DNA of 64,000 nt, taken from the NCBI GenBank assembly GCA_018000455.1, contig JAGNJW010000020.1:32735-96734 (forward strand), in the 5' to 3' direction. Under the pieces are notes generated by a model, which was not told the DNA's origin, did not search any database, and saw only the letters and a program-made list of their open reading frames with translations. Positions 61,454 to 64,000 of this stretch are shown piece after piece. Made by a program: the position numbers and the translations under genes. The stretch is from Acidobacteriota bacterium (lineage in GTDB: Bacteria > Acidobacteriota > Vicinamibacteria > Vicinamibacterales > UBA2999). Position 1 is the stretch's first letter. Each line of letters opens with the position of its first letter.

Positions 61454-62826
61454 TCGGTGGGCACTCGGCGCTTAGACGCCGCCTCGGTGCGCGCGACGAT
61501 GTCACCCATCTCGTCGCCGAAGAAGTTCTCAGGCCAGTTGGTGATGTCGCCGAGCCAGTTGACCTTCAGCTCCTCCAGTTCAGCTCCCTTCGTGGTCCGC
61601 CTTGCGAAATAGATCGCGACGTCATCAGGTCTCAGCGCCTCCTCGGCGATGCGGCGCTGGAGGCGGTTCAAGAAGTGCTCGGAGTGCGTCTCGACGATGA
61701 GCTGCACATTGCGTGGACGACCATGTTCGTAGGCTTGCACCGCTGAGATGAAGACGTCGGCCAGCTCGGCCTGGACCTGCGGGTGGAGATGGATCTCGGG
61801 CTGTTCGATCCACACGATTGACTCGGCCGCGCAGTAGAATGCCTGCACCAAGGCAGGGAGTACCTGAGACACCCCGAAGCCAACGTCAGGGAGCGCCACT
61901 GCGGTGAGTCCTCCGCGCGTCTTAACCTTCACTTCGTAGTCCTTGCGACCCGGTGCGGTGGGGCGGACCGTGAAGCTGTCGATGACACCGAGATCGACGA
62001 GCCATTGAGCGATGAAGGGCGTAAACGACTGCTGACGCTTTCGCTTTCCGCGGTTGAGCTTCCGGCCCGACGCTTCGGCGGCAAGGATGCACGCGATGGC
62101 GTACTCGCCTTTGGCGCCGACTGTCTCCGGCGTGTTCCCCGCCCAGCCATAGGTACGGCGTGGGTGCTCCCGTAGGGAGCCCAAATAGCTGAGCGACGCG
62201 AGCGTCCGCTCGACCTCGAGCGCGAAGCTGGCGAGGAAGTCGGCGTTTTGGAACCGCGCGAGTGAGTGCTCGGAAATCCGATAGTACTTCTCGGGCGGGT
62301 CGAGTGGCCATTTGCGGCCGACGGCATGGACGAGCTTGTATGGCGCTGTGCTGAGTTGAACTCTGTTTCCCTCGCGCGAGAGGGTCGCCTTTAGGACCAC
62401 TTCGTCCTCGGCGCGAAGCTGGTACCGAACCGTCCTGACCAAGGGCTGCTCGTTCGGCCCCGCAGCGATGGTGCTGGCGAGCTCGAGCCGATCGCCCCGG
62501 TAGACCTGGCTTCGATCGAGGGGGTTGTGCACTTCGATCCCGCCGGGGATAGTCCACTCCAGGGAGAACTGAAGCACGGCCTTCTTGTCGTGGCCATGCA
62601 GCGTCTCGATGAACGTGCCGAGGTCTATGAGAGAACTCTCGTCTCCAGTATGCAGCGCACGGCGGCGATCGGCGGAGGATGCGGTCTGCTTGAGGGCGAG
62701 GAGGAGGTGCCCGAGACTGCTCTTGCCCACGCTGTTGGCGCCGAAGAGTACCGTGAGCGGTGCGACGCGCACCTCCCCGGTGTCTTTCCAGGCCTTGAAG
62801 TTCTCGATGCGCAGCTTGGTCAGCAT
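61450..62826 (-). CDS. AAA/ABC-type ATPase (DUF3696, OLD-like without TOPRIM)
   Basis: A 458-residue ATPase with Walker A GANSVGKSS at residues 29-37 and late ABC-type motifs WIEQPEIHLHPQVQAEL (Walker B and D-loop) and IVETHSEHFLNRL. This is the DUF3696/RecF-SMC-like group found in many defence modules as sensor or activator. It starts MLTKLRIENFKAWKD; AGGGAA precedes the ATG. No nuclease domain is fused, so the downstream PIN protein is the likely effector. Confidence 0.9.
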   Translation of the reverse strand: MLTKLRIENFKAWKDTGEVRVAPLTVLFGANSVGKSSLGHLLLALKQTASSADRRRALHTGDESSLIDLGTFIETLHGHDKKAVLQFSLEWTIPGGIEVHNPLDRSQVYRGDRLELASTIAAGPNEQPLVRTVRYQLRAEDEVVLKATLSREGNRVQLSTAPYKLVHAVGRKWPLDPPEKYYRISEHSLARFQNADFLASFALEVERTLASLSYLGSLREHPRRTYGWAGNTPETVGAKGEYAIACILAAEASGRKLNRGKRKRQQSFTPFIAQWLVDLGVIDSFTVRPTAPGRKDYEVKVKTRGGLTAVALPDVGFGVSQVLPALVQAFYCAAESIVWIEQPEIHLHPQVQAELADVFISAVQAYEHGRPRNVQLIVETHSEHFLNRLQRRIAEEALRPDDVAIYFARRTTKGAELEELKVNWLGDITNWPENFFGDEMGDIVARTEAASKRRVPTE

Positions 62827-62836
62827 CTCGATTTCC

Positions 62837-63322
62837 CTAGTTGAAGTAATTCCGCCGCCGCCCTGCAGGTTGCCTATCGGCGCGCCTCTCTGCACCCACG
62901 GAGGCAGACGTGTGTGTTGGCTTACCGCTCTTTGCACACCGCGCATCGAAGAGCGCCACACCGAGGCTGACCCAGACGTACTGCTCACACGCGGCCCAGC
63001 TGTCTTCCGTCGCCTGAGCGAGTGGCCAGTCGAGGAAGAGCGGGTGTAGGTAAGTCGCGACGCTCTGCGTGTCTTCGGCGCGGGCACGGTGGCCGAGGTC
63101 GTGGCTTTCGAGGCGCACTTCCTCGGGGATCAGCCAGCCCTCGCCCTCATGGAGTGCCGAGAAGGCGACGGTACCTGCATCGCGGCCGCGATTGCGCCCG
63201 GCGATGAGAACGTCGAAGGTGACCAACGCAAGGACGGAGTGGCACGACTCGGGGTCTCGGTCTCTGTCGACGCGCCGGGATCCCGCGTCCATGATCCCTT
63301 TGCGTGGGGCGCCCGCCGTCAC
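62837..63322 (-). CDS. Unknown protein of the island operon
   Basis: A 161-residue soluble protein with no recognised family. Visible features: CHSVLALVTFDVLIAGRNRGRD, an acidic middle and a basic C-terminus (GAERRADRQPAGRRRN). The GTG start overlaps the upstream stop (GTGA at 63319-63322), and third-position GC is high, so it is a real gene. It ends 10 bp before the ATPase ATG. Confidence 0.65.
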   Translation of the reverse strand: MTAGAPRKGIMDAGSRRVDRDRDPESCHSVLALVTFDVLIAGRNRGRDAGTVAFSALHEGEGWLIPEEVRLESHDLGHRARAEDTQSVATYLHPLFLDWPLAQATEDSWAACEQYVWVSLGVALFDARCAKSGKPTHTSASVGAERRADRQPAGRRRNYFN

Positions 63323-63516
63323 CTCTTCACCTCGGCTTCGTCAGCGCCACCGGCGCGCACCCAGTCATCGACCTCGGACAGTCTGAACTTCCAGAGGCGG
63401 CCGACCTTGTGTGCCGGGAGGCCACGCCTCTCGATCCAGCGGTAGACGGAGTCGCGTGCCACGCCGAGGTGGCTAGCGACCGCTTCAACCGACACCCAAG
63501 GCTCAGCAGTAGTCAT
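63319..63516 (-). CDS. Excisionase-type (MerR/HTH_17) DNA-binding protein
   Basis: A 65-residue protein: EPWVSVEAVASHLGVARDSVYRWIERRGLPAHKVGRLWKFRLSEVDDWVR, a single winged helix of the excisionase/HTH_17 family. First gene of the operon. Such proteins act as phage or element excisionases or as small transcription regulators; here it may control the operon through the inverted repeat at 63574. Start at MTTAEPWV is chosen because the fold begins there. Confidence 0.85.
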   Translation of the reverse strand: MTTAEPWVSVEAVASHLGVARDSVYRWIERRGLPAHKVGRLWKFRLSEVDDWVRAGGADEAEVKR

Positions 63517-63573
63517 TGATGGCTCGACCAGGCATAGCAGAGTTTTCCAGCCAGCTAGCATGCTGAAGTCTAG

Positions 63574-63593
63574 CTCTGCCTGCAAGAGCAGAG
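63574..63593. promoter_or_regulatory. Inverted repeat CTCTGC-N8-GCAGAG, candidate operator
   Basis: Perfect six-base arms about 60 bp upstream of the excisionase-type gene's start, in a lower-GC stretch that should hold the operon promoter. Confidence 0.4.
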
Positions 63594-63698
63594 TAGAGTC
63601 GGAGGCGAGCACCTGGGCGCTGGCCCGGCCAGCTCGCATGATGGCGCCCAACAGTCCGGTCGTGTAAGGCGCGGTCTCCAACAGGCAAAGCAAAGGAG

Positions 63699-63877
63699 AT
63701 GAATCGCCTTCGGATGGAGCAGCGGGCCAGCCTGAGCGGTGCGAGGCGTGAACTGGAGCGGGTACGCAGCGGGACATCAAGAAGATCATCCAGGCCATCA
63801 AGGACGGCTTCGGCGGGCCAGACCTGAAGGCCGAGTGGAACGGGCTTCGGGAGAGGAGGGCCGCCATCCAGGCCTAG
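63699..63877 (+). pseudogene. Serine recombinase C-terminal fragment, frameshifted
   Basis: The frame opening at 63699 reads MNRLRMEQRASLSGARRELERV, and from about 63770 another frame continues DIKKIIQAIKDGFGGPDLKAEWNGLRERRAAIQA up to TAG at 63877. Together these match the coiled-coil C-terminal region of large serine recombinases (the ELERVER-xIKKLIxAIxDGxxxxxLKxxxxxLExRRAxL pattern). The catalytic and recombinase domains are missing and one indel breaks the frame. It is thus a remnant, next to the island operon. The last 120 bp (63878-64000) show no further gene. Confidence 0.6.
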
Positions 63878-64000
63878 GAGTCTGCGCGGCAGAAACCGGC
63901 AGAGTCGCGTCGCCGTCGAGTCACCACGCTGAAGCGCGCGGCGGTCTGGTCCGAGTGGCTGAGGGAGCGCGTCAGGGGCCGCGGGGAGCGCGTGAGGGTG

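Overview
The window is high-GC, densely coded DNA that most resembles an Acidobacteriota chromosome of the Vicinamibacterales (subgroup 6) type. This is inferred from a very high third-position GC, an acidobacterial-type orphan permease (MacB/FtsX-like with an N-terminal prefix) paired with a PadR regulator, many ATGA-coupled gene pairs, xanthine-dehydrogenase-like molybdoenzymes, and several starts with a -10 box only 6-8 nt upstream. No rRNA, tRNA or CRISPR array was found. Layout: 1-5.2 kb holds a secreted thioredoxin-like protein (minus strand), a HAD phosphatase/P-loop ATPase fusion coupled to an MgtC/DUF4010 membrane protein, a Yip1-like protein and a small winged-helix-like protein. 5.3-10.8 kb is a signalling block: a PAS/GAF histidine kinase diverges from an NtrC-type regulator, followed by a sigma-54-type promoter reading into two universal stress protein (Usp) genes and a CBS protein. 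10.8-17.2 kb has a five-haem cytochrome, an M15-like peptidase, an L,D-transpeptidase, and a permease/amidase/small membrane protein operon. 17.3-20.2 kb has a class V aminotransferase, then a lower-GC accessory patch: two 234-bp palindromic repeats in opposite orientation bracket small ORFs and a site with integron attC architecture. 20.2-28.8 kb is a tightly coupled catabolic operon (GNAT/class III aminotransferase fusion, amidohydrolase, aldehyde dehydrogenase, APC permease, M28 peptidase). 29.7-32.2 kb is a lone molybdenum hydroxylase large subunit.

32.2-34.4 kb pairs a ribosome hibernation-like protein with a second Usp pair behind another sigma-54-like element. 34.5-41 kb has a helical-repeat secreted protein, gamma-glutamyltransferase, a DinB protein, a VapBC module, a truncated reductase remnant and a PadR/membrane-protein pair. 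41-47.7 kb has an M19-like dipeptidase and a complete exported molybdenum hydroxylase operon (Tat 2Fe-2S subunit, Mo subunit, FAD/Fe-S subunit, cytochrome b, small unknown). 47.7-60 kb contains a cupin, a QueD/PTPS homologue, two hybrid histidine kinases, an Smr protein, the permease/PadR pair, a DUF302/YwiC-like pair and a tandem PARP-type zinc-finger protein.

The right edge (60.2-63.9 kb) is a lower-GC island: a five-gene overlapping or nearly abutting minus-strand operon encoding an excisionase-type HTH protein, an unknown protein, an AAA/ABC-type ATPase, a PIN-like nuclease and a KxDG RNA ligase. It abuts a broken serine-recombinase C-terminus. An ATPase sensor, a candidate RNA-cutting PIN protein and an RNA-sealing ligase in one translationally coupled operon is the strongest candidate here for an undescribed defence or RNA damage/repair system.
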